Source of the DNA: Phaeodactylum tricornutum CCAP 1055/1
Taxonomy: Eukaryota > Bacillariophyta > Bacillariophyceae > Surirellales > Neidiaceae
Direction: 5' to 3'
DNA: 64,000 nt
NCBI RefSeq assembly: GCF_000150955.2
Contig: NC_011680.1
Coordinates: forward strand, 492,384 to 556,383
Shown here: piece by piece, positions 10,227-20,055 of the stretch
Layout of the letters: each line of letters opens with the position of its first letter
Position numbering within the stretch: position 1 is the first letter of the stretch
Made by a program: the position numbers and the translations under genes
The notes under the pieces: generated by a model
What the model was told of the DNA's origin: nothing
Seen by the model: only the letters and a program-made list of their open reading frames with translations
Databases searched by the model: none

Positions 10227-11429
10227 TTAAGGGAATAGTTTGCGCACACGCAGACTAATTCTTGGGCCCAATGGAAACTCGTGCAAGCTACCTTGAGCCG
10301 AGCGATGCAGAAGAAGCCAACCATCCTCGTGTTCCTTGCCGTCAGTTCGATTTTCTATTTTCGGAAGTACCGTATCTCGGGCGTAACGGATGGAGTGTTC
10401 CAACAATCGGCGACTACCACGCAAATCTCGAGCACGTTTCCGATTGCCTTCAGGCAACTGAGAAGTCGGGGAAGATTGATTTCTGGACGGTTCATCACTA
10501 TCATCTACTCCACCCGAGCTTGGTAGCCTACCGTACATTTCGCTCAGGAACAGAAAATTCTCTTGATTGGGCTGCATGTTCACTTTTGGATCGTTTGTGT
10601 AGTCCATGCATTCTCCTGTATTTTCGTTACGAAAGTCTTCGTTCGTGTGTGGTAGTCCAAAAGCGTGCCCTGTGAGGTAAATAGAAGATATTTGTAAAAA
10701 AACCTTTTTCTGTTTTTAGCAGACCCCAGGTTTCAAGACATACCTATTTCATGACCTGTTTCCAAAAAGTCAAGCAACTTGTCAGATGTTTCCGATAAAG
10801 ACACCAATTCTCGAAGACTCCGAGCAAATCTTACACATCGTGTACTGTTTTCTGTTGTCGGAGGCGTCTGCAAGATAGTAGTCATTCATCTTGGCTGTGC
10901 TTGCTATTATTATCCTCTCATCCAGCAAGAGCAGTTCGTTGATTCCGTTCCATCCAGTTTCCCCATAGTCTCCGTTGCATACCTTCAAAGATCCTTCAAC
11001 TGGCCCGCAAGAGCTGGAAACTTCCGAGCTTTGCGCAACTGGCACAGAGAATAAATCTAAAACGCTCGGCTTACCCGTATCCCATTGACGAACTGAGCGC
11101 TCAAAATATGGCATCCAGCGTTCGTCGAGAGCCTGAATAATTTGAAGAGAGAGACCGTTACCGTCGTTTTGCCACCGAGGTGCATCCTCCGGACCGGTGG
11201 CGTTGAATGTGTTTTCACCGTCGAAAAGGTCTTCCCAATCATCGGGCAAAACATCGCCTGGGGAATCCGAATCTGTAAAACGGATGGCCAAGAAAATTGC
11301 GAGACCAGCTAGAACCAGACAAATTATAGTACTTCCGCAAAGACATCGGCAAGCTCTAGAAACGTTTGACTTGGGTGTATTTGAGGTCATCATAGATTCG
11401 ATGCTGCTGCGGGGCTGACAACTTTCCAT
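10227..11429 (-). CDS. Membrane-anchored metzincin-type zinc metalloprotease (copy 2)
   Basis: Three exons are proposed: 11429-10835, a 12-nt microexon 10755-10744, and 10669-10227, with introns of 79 and 74 bp. The product has 349 residues; starting at the second ATG (11393), which aligns with copy 1, gives 337. The join reads YTM-C-HEIG-HAFGLPH, restoring HExxHxxGxxH, followed by GECMDY. Without the microexon the zinc motif is lost. A transmembrane anchor (IICLVLAGLAIFLAI) follows a Cys-rich cytoplasmic tip. The first intron sits at exactly the same codon as in copy 1; the second, inside the Gly codon of HEIGH, is absent from copy 1. This is a recent tandem duplication with intron gain or loss. 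Substrate unknown. Confidence 0.8.
10744..10755 (-). other. 12-nt microexon carrying the start of the zinc-binding motif
   Basis: GTCATGAAATAG, preceded by AAACAG and followed by GTATGT on the minus strand, encodes HEI plus parts of the flanking Cys and Gly codons. Phase is kept with both neighbours. Copy 1 has the homologous bases fused to the following exon, which supports the inference. Confidence 0.7.
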
Positions 11430-11790
11430 GCATTTGTAAGCATCGATTGCTATGTAACGAAGTCCGAAAAGGAAATCGAAAGCTTCGTTTGGAAGCCGAT
11501 GGAAGATCGCAGGCAATTGATTGAAATCTTGTACGTGAAGGAGACATGAAAACGCGGAACATGAAAGAGCGTTTAAGAGAGAATCACAACATAAGATTTC
11601 CATTGATACTCGTACGAAGTAGTTTGAGGTCGAAATCAAACTAATCTACTGTTCGGGAAGGCTGGCTTCCTAGGCAACAATAACGATGTCGTGTGCCTTT
11701 ACAGTCTGTCCGTCTCTCGATAGTCTTTCGCCATCTACGTTCCGACAAATCAAAACGAGAGCGGTTGTCCAAGCCACTTGTGGCAAACAC

Positions 11791-11800
11791 TGACTGTGAA
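11791..11800 (+). promoter_or_regulatory. TGACTGTGA motif upstream of RPC3
   Basis: TGACTGTGAA lies 114 bp before the RPC3 start codon. It is one of a set of related words found upstream of many genes in the window. A promoter role is inferred from position and recurrence only. Confidence 0.4.
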
Positions 11801-11914
11801 ACCACAACAAAATCTGTAGATCATCTTGCAGTCAACTAATCCTGGCTATGAACAAACAAAGACCTTCACATTCGAGTCCTTGATTGCTGAACCTGGTTCT
11901 TACAATTTTTTGAC

Positions 11915-13594
11915 ATGACGTTGTCTACTTCCAGTAATCGTGGTCCATTAGGACCTTTCTTGCACTCTACACCACTGATGCCTCGACCTCACGATCCTTT
12001 TCTAGGTCTTGCATCGCACTGTATTCGAGATACATTTGGGCCTACAGTGCAGCTTACTGCCGATGCACTGCAAAGCCGGGGCGGAGAATCGACGTTGCGG
12101 CAAATTCTTTCGCATGTAAAGATGAAGACACCAAAGCCGGCTAGGCGGCTGGGGCTGAAAGCTGGCAGTAGTCCGACTGACGCCGTATCTGTACGCGCAT
12201 CTCTTATGGTACTTATTCAGCATTCGATTGTGACTGTGCAGTACACTAAACAGCAACAAGGAGTGGCAACGTACACTTACAAATACCAAGCAGAGCAAGC
12301 AATATACATTCCACGATATGGCAAATACATTGAGTACGTCAAGAAGGCCCTGGATGCGACGGCGGCGTGCGTAGTTGAGACACTTCTCCTTGCGGGCCGT
12401 CTCCGTACAGTCGATCTTATATTACAAGCAGTTGAACGGGAGGATTTGCCCAAGTCTGATCGTTATACGGATCGTCAGATGGTAGTGGATTCGTTTTGGA
12501 AACTTACCAATGGCGGGTTTTTGCAGCTTGTGGAACCAATAAAGCTCCTATCACAGGACGACGACGAAGAAGCGGAATTTGAAGAGGTCCAGGTCCCGCC
12601 TCATAAGAAGGCCAAGGTTGCCACATCCATTGGGACAGGCGAAGACCCGGCAGCCGTCACAATATTGACTTCCAACTCTCATTACAAGAGTACACTCCCT
12701 GTGGACGCGGTCTGGAGAGTAAACATTCGAATGCTCCACGATTCCATACGAGCCTTTTGTGTTGGCCGACTGGTTGCTGAAATTTTTGGGCACAAGGTTC
12801 AGTCAGCTGGTAGTCTTGTAACAGCGGCGCTTAAGTATAGGGCTAACCAAGAGCATGTCGAAGCAAAAAAGGAAGGCCTTACTGTTGCAGCGTCTGATAT
12901 ATCGTCATTTGCACCGCAAGACATTGTTCACTTCCTTCCGAAAACTGTCGTACAGGGTCTCGAAAAGAAGATGGGAGGGGTCACAATGGCCGTGAGTTCG
13001 GCATGGGAGGAGTTGTCGGTTGTGCGCAATCCAACCGTCGTTCGACGCGTGGGAGATGACCGCTATGAGATTGCTTGCTCGCAACTTGTGGCGTATCTAC
13101 GCAAGCGTACAGTACACCAGATCGTCCACGACCGACATGGTGAAGTGGCTGCTCGTGTAGTTTCCATTCTTGGAAAAAAGGGATGGCTGGAATCGGACAA
13201 CTTGGCTTCGTTTGCAATGATACCAGCCAAGGACACGAGGGAAGTTCTACATCAACTGTATCGCAGCCAGTACGTTGAATTGTTTCAACTTGCAAACTCT
13301 CGACAGCACAACCCTGCGAGTACGATCTACCTCTGGCTTGTCCATGAACAGCGATTGGTACAAAAGGCTATCGCTAATGTTGCTTCTTCTCTGTGGTATG
13401 TACGTCTACGACGACAGCATCAAATCGAAATAGGTAAGGACTGGATCGAGAGAGCCCAACAAGCTGACGATACGGACGAGAACGATCACGAAATGGACAA
13501 AGTAAGCTATGAAATGTTTTGCTTGGGGCTGGAACGATTAGACTGTTCGACTTTGCAACTCGATGAGACCTTAATGGTCCTTCAAGATTTTTAG
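11915..13594 (+). CDS. POLR3C: RNA polymerase III subunit RPC3 (RPC82/POLR3C)
   Basis: A single-exon protein of 559 residues, the usual size for RPC82. The N-terminal winged-helix (HTH_9) region is followed by the characteristic RPC82 core: SLMVLIQHSIV, then the RYGKYIEYVKKALDATAACVVETLLL block. The C-terminal block has STIYLWLVHEQRL. RPC3 forms, with RPC6 and RPC7, the peripheral subcomplex of RNA polymerase III that helps open promoters and recruit TFIIIB for tRNA and 5S transcription in the nucleus. The start is the first ATG. An acidic loop (QDDDEEAEFEE) near residue 215 precedes a short basic patch (PHKKAKV) that could be a nuclear localisation signal. Divergent from the metzincin genes across about 485 bp. 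Confidence 0.9.
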   Translation: MTLSTSSNRGPLGPFLHSTPLMPRPHDPFLGLASHCIRDTFGPTVQLTADALQSRGGESTLRQILSHVKMKTPKPARRLGLKAGSSPTDAVSVRASLMVLIQHSIVTVQYTKQQQGVATYTYKYQAEQAIYIPRYGKYIEYVKKALDATAACVVETLLLAGRLRTVDLILQAVEREDLPKSDRYTDRQMVVDSFWKLTNGGFLQLVEPIKLLSQDDDEEAEFEEVQVPPHKKAKVATSIGTGEDPAAVTILTSNSHYKSTLPVDAVWRVNIRMLHDSIRAFCVGRLVAEIFGHKVQSAGSLVTAALKYRANQEHVEAKKEGLTVAASDISSFAPQDIVHFLPKTVVQGLEKKMGGVTMAVSSAWEELSVVRNPTVVRRVGDDRYEIACSQLVAYLRKRTVHQIVHDRHGEVAARVVSILGKKGWLESDNLASFAMIPAKDTREVLHQLYRSQYVELFQLANSRQHNPASTIYLWLVHEQRLVQKAIANVASSLWYVRLRRQHQIEIGKDWIERAQQADDTDENDHEMDKVSYEMFCLGLERLDCSTLQLDETLMVLQDF

Positions 13595-14329
13595 GCTGGC
13601 TCTTTGGGAATGTACTTTGTGTTTCATTCATTACAATCGTTGCAAAAAGGCTACCATCAAGAAAAGGTTTGAGGAGTCGAACAGTAGAAGGAACCAGGTT
13701 TTGTGATGTACTGTTCCTCTAAGCACGCAGTATCGCACCATGCAGCAATAGTTTTAATCAAAGATCAATTGCGCATAGAAAGGTGGCTGCATATCATGCA
13801 GACAACTAATAAGTTCATAGGCTGCCAATTTTGTCGTAGTGCGAACTCGAAAACGACACCAACGTGTGGCATTGGATTTCGACATCACGTATTTCAGGCG
13901 ACATGCGACTGTTGACTTCAACTTTTCAGGGAAGTTATAGTATTCGGCCAGTCTCTCCACCTCAGCTTGGTCGCTCAGAAAAAGATACTGGTGAACACAA
14001 AGTGACAACATTCAAAAAGAGTCTGAAACTCTATCCAAGCAAAGAGTCTATATCAAAGTATATATATAGCGAACAAACTGGTTCATGGTTTTCAAATGTT
14101 CGCGTACCTATAGACCTTCCTTTGGACAAGTGATCCGTGGTGTTATTCAAAACGATTTTGATTAAGTTTAAACGTATATTCGATTTTGATTGTGACAGGG
14201 AGCAAATCCTCCCATTTTTCGACGTGAATATGAATCTATATTTTCTTGCATTGGAGCCACCATGATTCCGCGTTGATCGGGCTGAGATTTCAATGCTCAG
14301 CTAGACAATCTACAATACGACACGGCTCG
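13595..14329. other. Spacer between RPC3 and the GT32 gene
   Basis: No gene is supported. A minus-strand open frame at 13754-14011 has no recognisable domain and is judged chance. The end of this region should hold the GT32 promoter. Confidence 0.4.
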
Positions 14330-16680
14330 ATGAAAAATCGGTCTTTTCTGCAAGGAAATGATTTACTATTAAACAAAATGCTCGCTGATGCGACCTTTAC
14401 GATACTCAACAGTTGCAGGAGTTGGATATCGAAATTTTTGTTAGTTAAACGTCTGCCCTGGCGTCTCTTGTGTTTATCTGCATCGCTCTTTTCGCTGTAT
14501 ATTCTCTTGCTCCGAAAATCTTTATTCGGCGATGGTCCCACCTTGCAGGGAGGTTCGATAGGTCGGAAATTCGACAATTCCCTCAAGCGCCTTCTATTTC
14601 GAAGACGAGCTCGAATGTATCGGCAGCGCTTCAAAGCCGAATTTGGTTTCGATTTACCCCGAGTATCGGAAAAGTCTGCAAATTCTATCGGAGTTCCTGT
14701 TTTGCTCAATACATGGCTTGCTGAATCACTCTTTCTGGCCAAACATCGCAAAAACTCTCGGATGACTGCAGAATTGTCTTTGAGTGCGGTGGATTCGGAG
14801 ACGCACGTTTTTCGACTGATGCAATTTGATGTGAGTAGCTGGTACAGGCCTCTCTCTTCCTGGCAAGGAAACAGCGCAGTGATTTGGAATGAGATTGAAA
14901 TCGAGCAATGGATTGACATCAAGTTTGCAAGCTTTCAAGGTATCGGCGCGATGTGGTCAAAGCACGAGCGAATTCAATTCTGGGGTATGTGCGCAGTATA
15001 TTTTTATGGTGGAGTTTTCGTGGATCACAATATACGCTCGAGGACAGCTCTCCCTATTTTTAAGGCGGCTTTCGGCCAGGATCGCTTTTGGCACCAGCTT
15101 AACGAGGACGGTTCCCTTCATTATCTTGCCTCAACACCCAAGCACCCAAAGCTCGAGTGTATTTTGGACGAAATCTTGACTCGTCGGAACGAGCGTGGGG
15201 CAAACTCTATTGCTTGGTCACATGTAACACAATTACTACAGCTACATATCTGGACAGGTTTTGATAAATACAAGCCCGCGTGCTGTCCTATAGTTTACGA
15301 ACAGAGGAACTGGTCCCTATCTTCGACATCGAAGCAAGATTTCCTCCCAGTTAATGAAGAGATGGTTGTCGCACCGTCAGCCCTAGTCAAACGCTTCGAT
15401 GTATCAGTTCAGGAGCAGCCATCCACGAGGTCGGTAATTGGGATTCCGAAAGAACCGTGGAGCAAGGTGCTCAACGACAATCAATGCTCGCCGGGATGGC
15501 TGTGCAACCGTTGTCTACGCTTCCCATGGTTTGGGAGCTTCTCCAATTGTAAATCTGTATGCCGCTCTTGTTACACAGATCAAATATGTGCGGCCAACGA
15601 CATTGACCTAACAGATGAGATTGTAGTTGAAGTCATTGTCCGCGAGCGTCCTGGCAACCATACCAATCGTATTCCTCGGATCATACATCAAACGTGGTTT
15701 GAAGAACTACATACAGCGCGGTACCCTCATCTGCAGCGATTGCAAAATTCATGGAAAGCATCGGGATGGGATTATCGTTTCTACACCGACGAAGACGCTC
15801 GGATGTTCATACAGAAGAATTTTGCTAAAAGGTTCACTTCTGCGTATGATGCCATTATTCCGGGGGCGTTCAAGGCCGACTTTTTTAGACTACTTGTATT
15901 GCTAAAATACGGTGGTATTTACAGCGATTTCGACGTGCAACTCGATACTAACTTGGACTACTTTGTCACTAAAGACCTTTCATTTTTTGTTCCGAGAGAC
16001 GTTGCAATCGATCATTGGGCTGGGGGGAATTACTGTGTTTGGAACGGTCTTATTGGTGAGTTTTTAGGCCTTCCTCGACGACTGTACTGGGCTTATCCTG
16101 CTAACCGTTTGCCTTGGGATTTGTAGGGGCAGCTCCCGGTCATCCAATCGTTGCACAGGCGGTCGAGGATATTTTGAATCGCATTTCGAGGAGGGAGGAC
16201 TATCTTGACATAGAAAGCAGTCTTTGTCGTGGAAACCTTGACGCTGAAATATGGAAACTCCGAAGCTTCCCCATCCTCCTTGTGACAGGTCCTTGCGCCT
16301 TGGGAATATCGCTGAACAAAGTCTTGGGCCATCACAACCTGGTCAATGAGATCCTTCCTGGATGGATGATTTTCTCGCAACATATGACGGAGGACAAAGC
16401 TGAAATGAGTGATAATTGGGGAGATATTCTGATCTTGCATACCGATCGACACGATTTAGGGGAGCTACGCTTCTCCGATCTTGGGAGAAACTTGCTTGTT
16501 GCTTCGTCAAATCAAGACTATTTCGCTAGATCTGCAGTCCTTTTTGAGGCCGATCCACAAAAGATGCCTCAGCATTACAGCAAAAGTGAGAGTGATATAG
16601 TGGGTTCAACAGCGACTTACAAAGATGATAAGGTTTCCAAGGAACGAGTTGTCGTAAAGGTCACATTCACAGTGAGGTGA
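14330..16680 (+). CDS. GT32-family (OCH1-like, Gly_transf_sug) glycosyltransferase
   Basis: Two exons, 14330-16055 and 16127-16680, give 759 residues. The 71-bp intron has GTGAGT and TTGTAG borders, and joining ATT-G to GG-GCA restores NGLIGAAPGHP, a block typical of the family. Starting at the first real ATG, a transmembrane anchor lies near residues 45-62. Two catalytic-like halves are seen. The first, near residue 215, has FYGGVFVDHN in place of a normal DxD. The second, at about residues 440-600, has RIPRIIHQTWFE, then FKADFFRLLVLLKYGGIYSD and FDV, giving the DxD site. A cysteine-rich segment (CNRC, CKSVCRSCY) separates them. The likely role is sugar transfer in the Golgi. The first half may be a decayed duplicate. 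Confidence 0.85.
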
Positions 16681-17098
16681 AAAATGCGATTTTTGGATTG
16701 ATTAGCTCGGGTACCTGGGACACCTGATATACACCAATAACATTGGGCTGATACGATAGTTTTATTGATGCTGATTCCGTTCTTGTCGGTTTGGAACATC
16801 GTTTCCTAGCTCTTTAATTCTGCGTTTTCATGTCGTCGGTATCAGAATCACGTGGCAGTACCTATAGCATGTTCTTAGCCTCGGTGTAAGTTTTTGCTTT
16901 CAAAGGTTAACAGGGGGATGGCTAGTACGCACCCCTTTTCGTGAATGAGACCCACATCCACGACTCTTATATTTGTAACGTGGAACTGCCTCGTTCATTC
17001 AAACTATGAACAACGATCTCCATCACAGTCACTGTCAGTGACATTCGTTCTTGCTCATAAAAAAAGCCATGTATACCAATCTCTGAGAATGTACTACG
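16681..17098. other. Spacer upstream of ECH1
   Basis: No coding region. Contains the promoter motif listed separately at 17023-17041. Confidence 0.4.
17023..17041. promoter_or_regulatory. Palindrome-like TCACAGTCACTGTCAGTGA upstream of ECH1
   Basis: It lies 57 bp before the ATG of ECH1. Its sequence differs at only one base from the reverse complement of the 19-mer at 25715-25733 upstream of the GlcNAc transferase gene. Role inferred. Confidence 0.5.
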
Positions 17099-17974
17099 AT
17101 GGATAATGCTTCTAGGCCACACCCTCTCAATGATGAATTCGCCTATGTTGAAATATGTACCTTTCCCGAAATTCCTCATGTAACCGTAGTTCGTCTTGAC
17201 CGCCCGCGCAAGCGCAATGCCATAAACTCTGCATTTTGGAACGAGATTGGGCGTGTCTTCGAAATAATCGGCAGCATTGGTGACGGGTGTCGCTGCGTAC
17301 TCCTTACGGGAAATGGGGCAGCCTTCTGTGCGGGAATTGACATAGGCGACGTTGCGTTTTTTCCTACGGCGTCGCCCACGTCGACAGACGTGGCCCATGT
17401 TGGCATATCATTTCTGCCAAAATTGAAAGCAATGCAAGACTGTTTTACGGCGCTAGAGCAATGCTCGGTGCCGGTTGTTGCCGCTATTCATGGTCAGTGT
17501 ATTGGGGCGGGTATCGACTTGATTTGTGCAACGGACGTACGGCTATGCTCTTCAGAAGCGGTATTTTCTGTCCGTGAAGTGGCTTTGGGCTTGGCAGCAG
17601 ATGTTGGCACGTTGCAGCGGTTGCCCAAAATTACTGGTAATCAGTCGTTGGTTCACGAGCTATGCTTGTCGGGCCGAGACTTTCACGCGATGGAGGCGCT
17701 CGGCATTGGGCTCGTGAGTCGAATTTCTGAAAATGTTTTTGCCGATGCTCTGCATCTTTGTGCCACAATAGCTTCACACAGTCCAGTCGCTGTACACGGG
17801 ACCAAAAAGTCGTTGCTGTACGCAAGAAATCATTCGGTAGCAGATGGTTTGGATCAGATTGGAGCATACAACGCGCTCGCGTTGCAGACTATGGACCTTC
17901 CAGCGGCTTTTGCGACACGCTCGCAGAAGGAATCTCCATGTTTCAATGATATCCCGGCCTTTTCAAAACTTTAG
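17099..17974 (+). CDS. ECH1: Delta(3,5)-Delta(2,4)-dienoyl-CoA isomerase, peroxisomal
   Basis: A single exon, 291 residues, of the crotonase superfamily. The block CIGAGIDLICATDVRLC and then VREVALGLAADVGTLQRLP is diagnostic for ECH1. The three acidic residues D140, E160 and D168 have the same 20/8 spacing as the catalytic acids of rat ECH1 (D176, E196, D204). The oxyanion-hole region has FCAGID near residue 77. The C-terminus is SKL, a canonical PTS1 signal, so peroxisomal location is likely. The enzyme moves double bonds during beta-oxidation of unsaturated fatty acids with odd-position bonds, relevant to the polyunsaturated lipids of diatoms. No mitochondrial leader is apparent. Convergent with CSA, with only 40 bp between stop codons. 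Confidence 0.93.
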   Translation: MDNASRPHPLNDEFAYVEICTFPEIPHVTVVRLDRPRKRNAINSAFWNEIGRVFEIIGSIGDGCRCVLLTGNGAAFCAGIDIGDVAFFPTASPTSTDVAHVGISFLPKLKAMQDCFTALEQCSVPVVAAIHGQCIGAGIDLICATDVRLCSSEAVFSVREVALGLAADVGTLQRLPKITGNQSLVHELCLSGRDFHAMEALGIGLVSRISENVFADALHLCATIASHSPVAVHGTKKSLLYARNHSVADGLDQIGAYNALALQTMDLPAAFATRSQKESPCFNDIPAFSKL

Positions 17975-18014
17975 TTTTAGGAATTCTCGACAAGTAACCT
18001 CATTGTATTTATGT

Positions 18015-19394
18015 TTACCACGAGTCTCTATCATCTTCGAGTCGGCGTTTCCTGCTGCTTGCAAATGTATGCAGTGGTTGTGGATAGCCCCAAGTCAAAA
18101 TCAAGCGATCCGTAGAGGAAGTGATTATTTCGCCTGTATCCGGAACCTCGGCGATTGCTTGAATTCCCTGTAGGTGACCGCTGAGAATCTGAGTAGGGGA
18201 TCCATCGTCTTCCAGCGAAAATCCAAGTAGAACCCTGCCATTCGGAACCCATACTGTTGATGAGTTTCCGTTCTTTGTGATTAACAATGGTCTTCGGTGA
18301 GTCGTCGATTTCGACTTGGCAAGGGGTCGTCCTCCAACAGAATTTGTGAAACGTTGGGGCGCCATGGAGGCGGGTCCTCGCAAATCCCAAAGTTGCATCT
18401 GTCCATCAGAACTGGTGCTAACGATGGAATGACCATCCGGCGTGAAAGCTAGCCCTGTTACTGATCCTTCGACCGACCATATAGACTTGCTCTCCGCGAG
18501 ATGGTAATCATTTGGAGCCAATTTTTGTTTTGTGATTTTTAAATGAGAGTAGTCAGCCTTAAAGCGATTCGAAACAGAAGGCTCTTGGCATGCGTCCCGG
18601 TCTAGAGTAGTAAGACACCCGGTACTTCCTGCTTTACGAATATCCCATATGCGTATACATCCGTCTTGACCCCCACTGGCTAAAACGTGCTCGGCCGTTG
18701 GACACCATTGGACGGTAGATATCCCTGCTCGATGTCCCGTCAAGGAATGTGATGACGTACCAGTCCGAATGTCCACGAGTTTGACGGCATTGACCCGCCG
18801 CGAACCTAAAGCCGCCAAATTACCTGACCACAAAGATATCTCCATACAGCTTGGCCGAGCGAAGACTTCTTCTCCCATTGAAGTGTTTTCGAATTCAAAA
18901 GGGGCAAGTCTTGTGACTGGAGTCATTTCGTTGGTGTCCCACAGCAAAACGTGGCCGTCGGTAGAGGCCGAGAGAAACATTCCACTGTCTAACGGATACC
19001 AGAGCGCACTAAGAATAGCAAGGGAGTGACCCCTAGGTACTTCACAACTTTGTTGACCGGTTGCAGTTGCGATGAACGAGCGCGCGATTGGCTGATGCAC
19101 AAGCTCTTGTTGTTCAGAACCAGTCTTCCCCAGAGGCGATGCTCCCCACCGCGACAAGTCATATACCGACACGATCCCCTCCATACTTCCTGATAGCAAA
19201 TAGCGACAGTCTAATTTGTGCACATCTAACGAGGTGACGCATTTATCAGGGGCCCGTATACTGGGTGTTGAAATCAGCGCCTTCATAGAACGCTTCCGAA
19301 TGATTTCATTTGAAAATGCTCTTGCCGTACAATGGCCGCTCTGTCGAAGCTGCCACAGCGACAAAATTGAGGGGTTGTTAGGGTGCGATGACAT
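18015..19394 (-). CDS. ERCC8: CSA/ERCC8-like WD40 protein of transcription-coupled repair
   Basis: A single exon of 459 residues. The N-terminus resembles CSA (short helix, then LDVHKLDCRYLLSGSMEG). WD repeats follow: ALWYPLDSGMFLSASTDGHV-LLWDT, STVQWCPTAEHVLASGGQDG-IRIWDIRKAG, GLAFTPDGHSIVSTSSDG-MQLWDL, and a last repeat with HLQGIQAIAEVPDTGEIITS. The GMFLSAS and RKAGSTGCLTTLD words match the CSA family closely. CSA is the substrate receptor of the CUL4-DDB1 ubiquitin ligase that acts at RNA polymerase II stalled on damaged DNA. A generic WD40 protein is the alternative. The start is an ATG inside a motif-free leader. Confidence 0.82.
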   Translation of the reverse strand: MSSHPNNPSILSLWQLRQSGHCTARAFSNEIIRKRSMKALISTPSIRAPDKCVTSLDVHKLDCRYLLSGSMEGIVSVYDLSRWGASPLGKTGSEQQELVHQPIARSFIATATGQQSCEVPRGHSLAILSALWYPLDSGMFLSASTDGHVLLWDTNEMTPVTRLAPFEFENTSMGEEVFARPSCMEISLWSGNLAALGSRRVNAVKLVDIRTGTSSHSLTGHRAGISTVQWCPTAEHVLASGGQDGCIRIWDIRKAGSTGCLTTLDRDACQEPSVSNRFKADYSHLKITKQKLAPNDYHLAESKSIWSVEGSVTGLAFTPDGHSIVSTSSDGQMQLWDLRGPASMAPQRFTNSVGGRPLAKSKSTTHRRPLLITKNGNSSTVWVPNGRVLLGFSLEDDGSPTQILSGHLQGIQAIAEVPDTGEIITSSTDRLILTWGYPQPLHTFASSRKRRLEDDRDSW

Positions 19395-20055
19395 TTATTT
19401 TTGTCACGGGCGTATTGTGTAACCCCTTACAGAAGGCGCTCCTCCATTGAGCTTCCAATCCCATCGAGCAACTTCGGCCGTAAGAACAAAATAGAGTTAT
19501 TTTTAAGTGAGGAATGGGAAAACCTTATCGATGTTTATGTATCTCTCAGCCTATATAGTCACAAGTGACTGTATTTTCAAAATACAATACTGACTGTGAA
19601 TGGGCAAAAGTTTAACAGGATTGTGGCGTCCGTACCAGATACCATGCCTTGACTTATGTTGGATACGAACGAGACACCTGCTTTTATGGGACCTGTCGTT
19701 ACTTTTCTGCTGACTTTCAGAATATAGCGTCCAACAAAGTACCTACTTCGCGTCTCCAGCTTCGCACAAATTCTTATTCTTCAGTCAATCTATTATGCAA
19801 ATGCGGGAAAGCGAAGCGATGGTCACAGAACGCTGATTGTTGATTAAATTGAAAATGTAAGACAACAATAATTTGAACTAAGAAGTGAATGGCCACTCTG
19901 AGACAAAAAAAGCAGAAGTTTTACTGAGTCATAAAATAACCTATAGAAAAACTGATACAGTAGCCACGCTAGCTCACTAGAGCAAGATTGACGTGTCCCA
20001 AGGTATGCGCACTTCAGAATGTAAAAGCCCAACCTAACTCATAACAATACGGCCG
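19395..20055. other. Spacer between CSA and tRNase Z genes
   Basis: Both flanking genes are on the minus strand, so this holds the CSA promoter and the tRNase Z 3' flank. No gene is seen. Confidence 0.4.
19591..19600 (-). promoter_or_regulatory. TGACTGTGA motif upstream of CSA
   Basis: TTCACAGTCA on the gene strand, 196 bp before the CSA start codon. A second GTGACTGT word lies at 19565-19572. Role inferred from recurrence. Confidence 0.35.

Noticed and set aside
13754-14011. Minus-strand open frame of 85 codons between RPC3 and the GT32 gene
   Set aside because: No ATG-anchored domain, atypical composition, and no partner exon was found.
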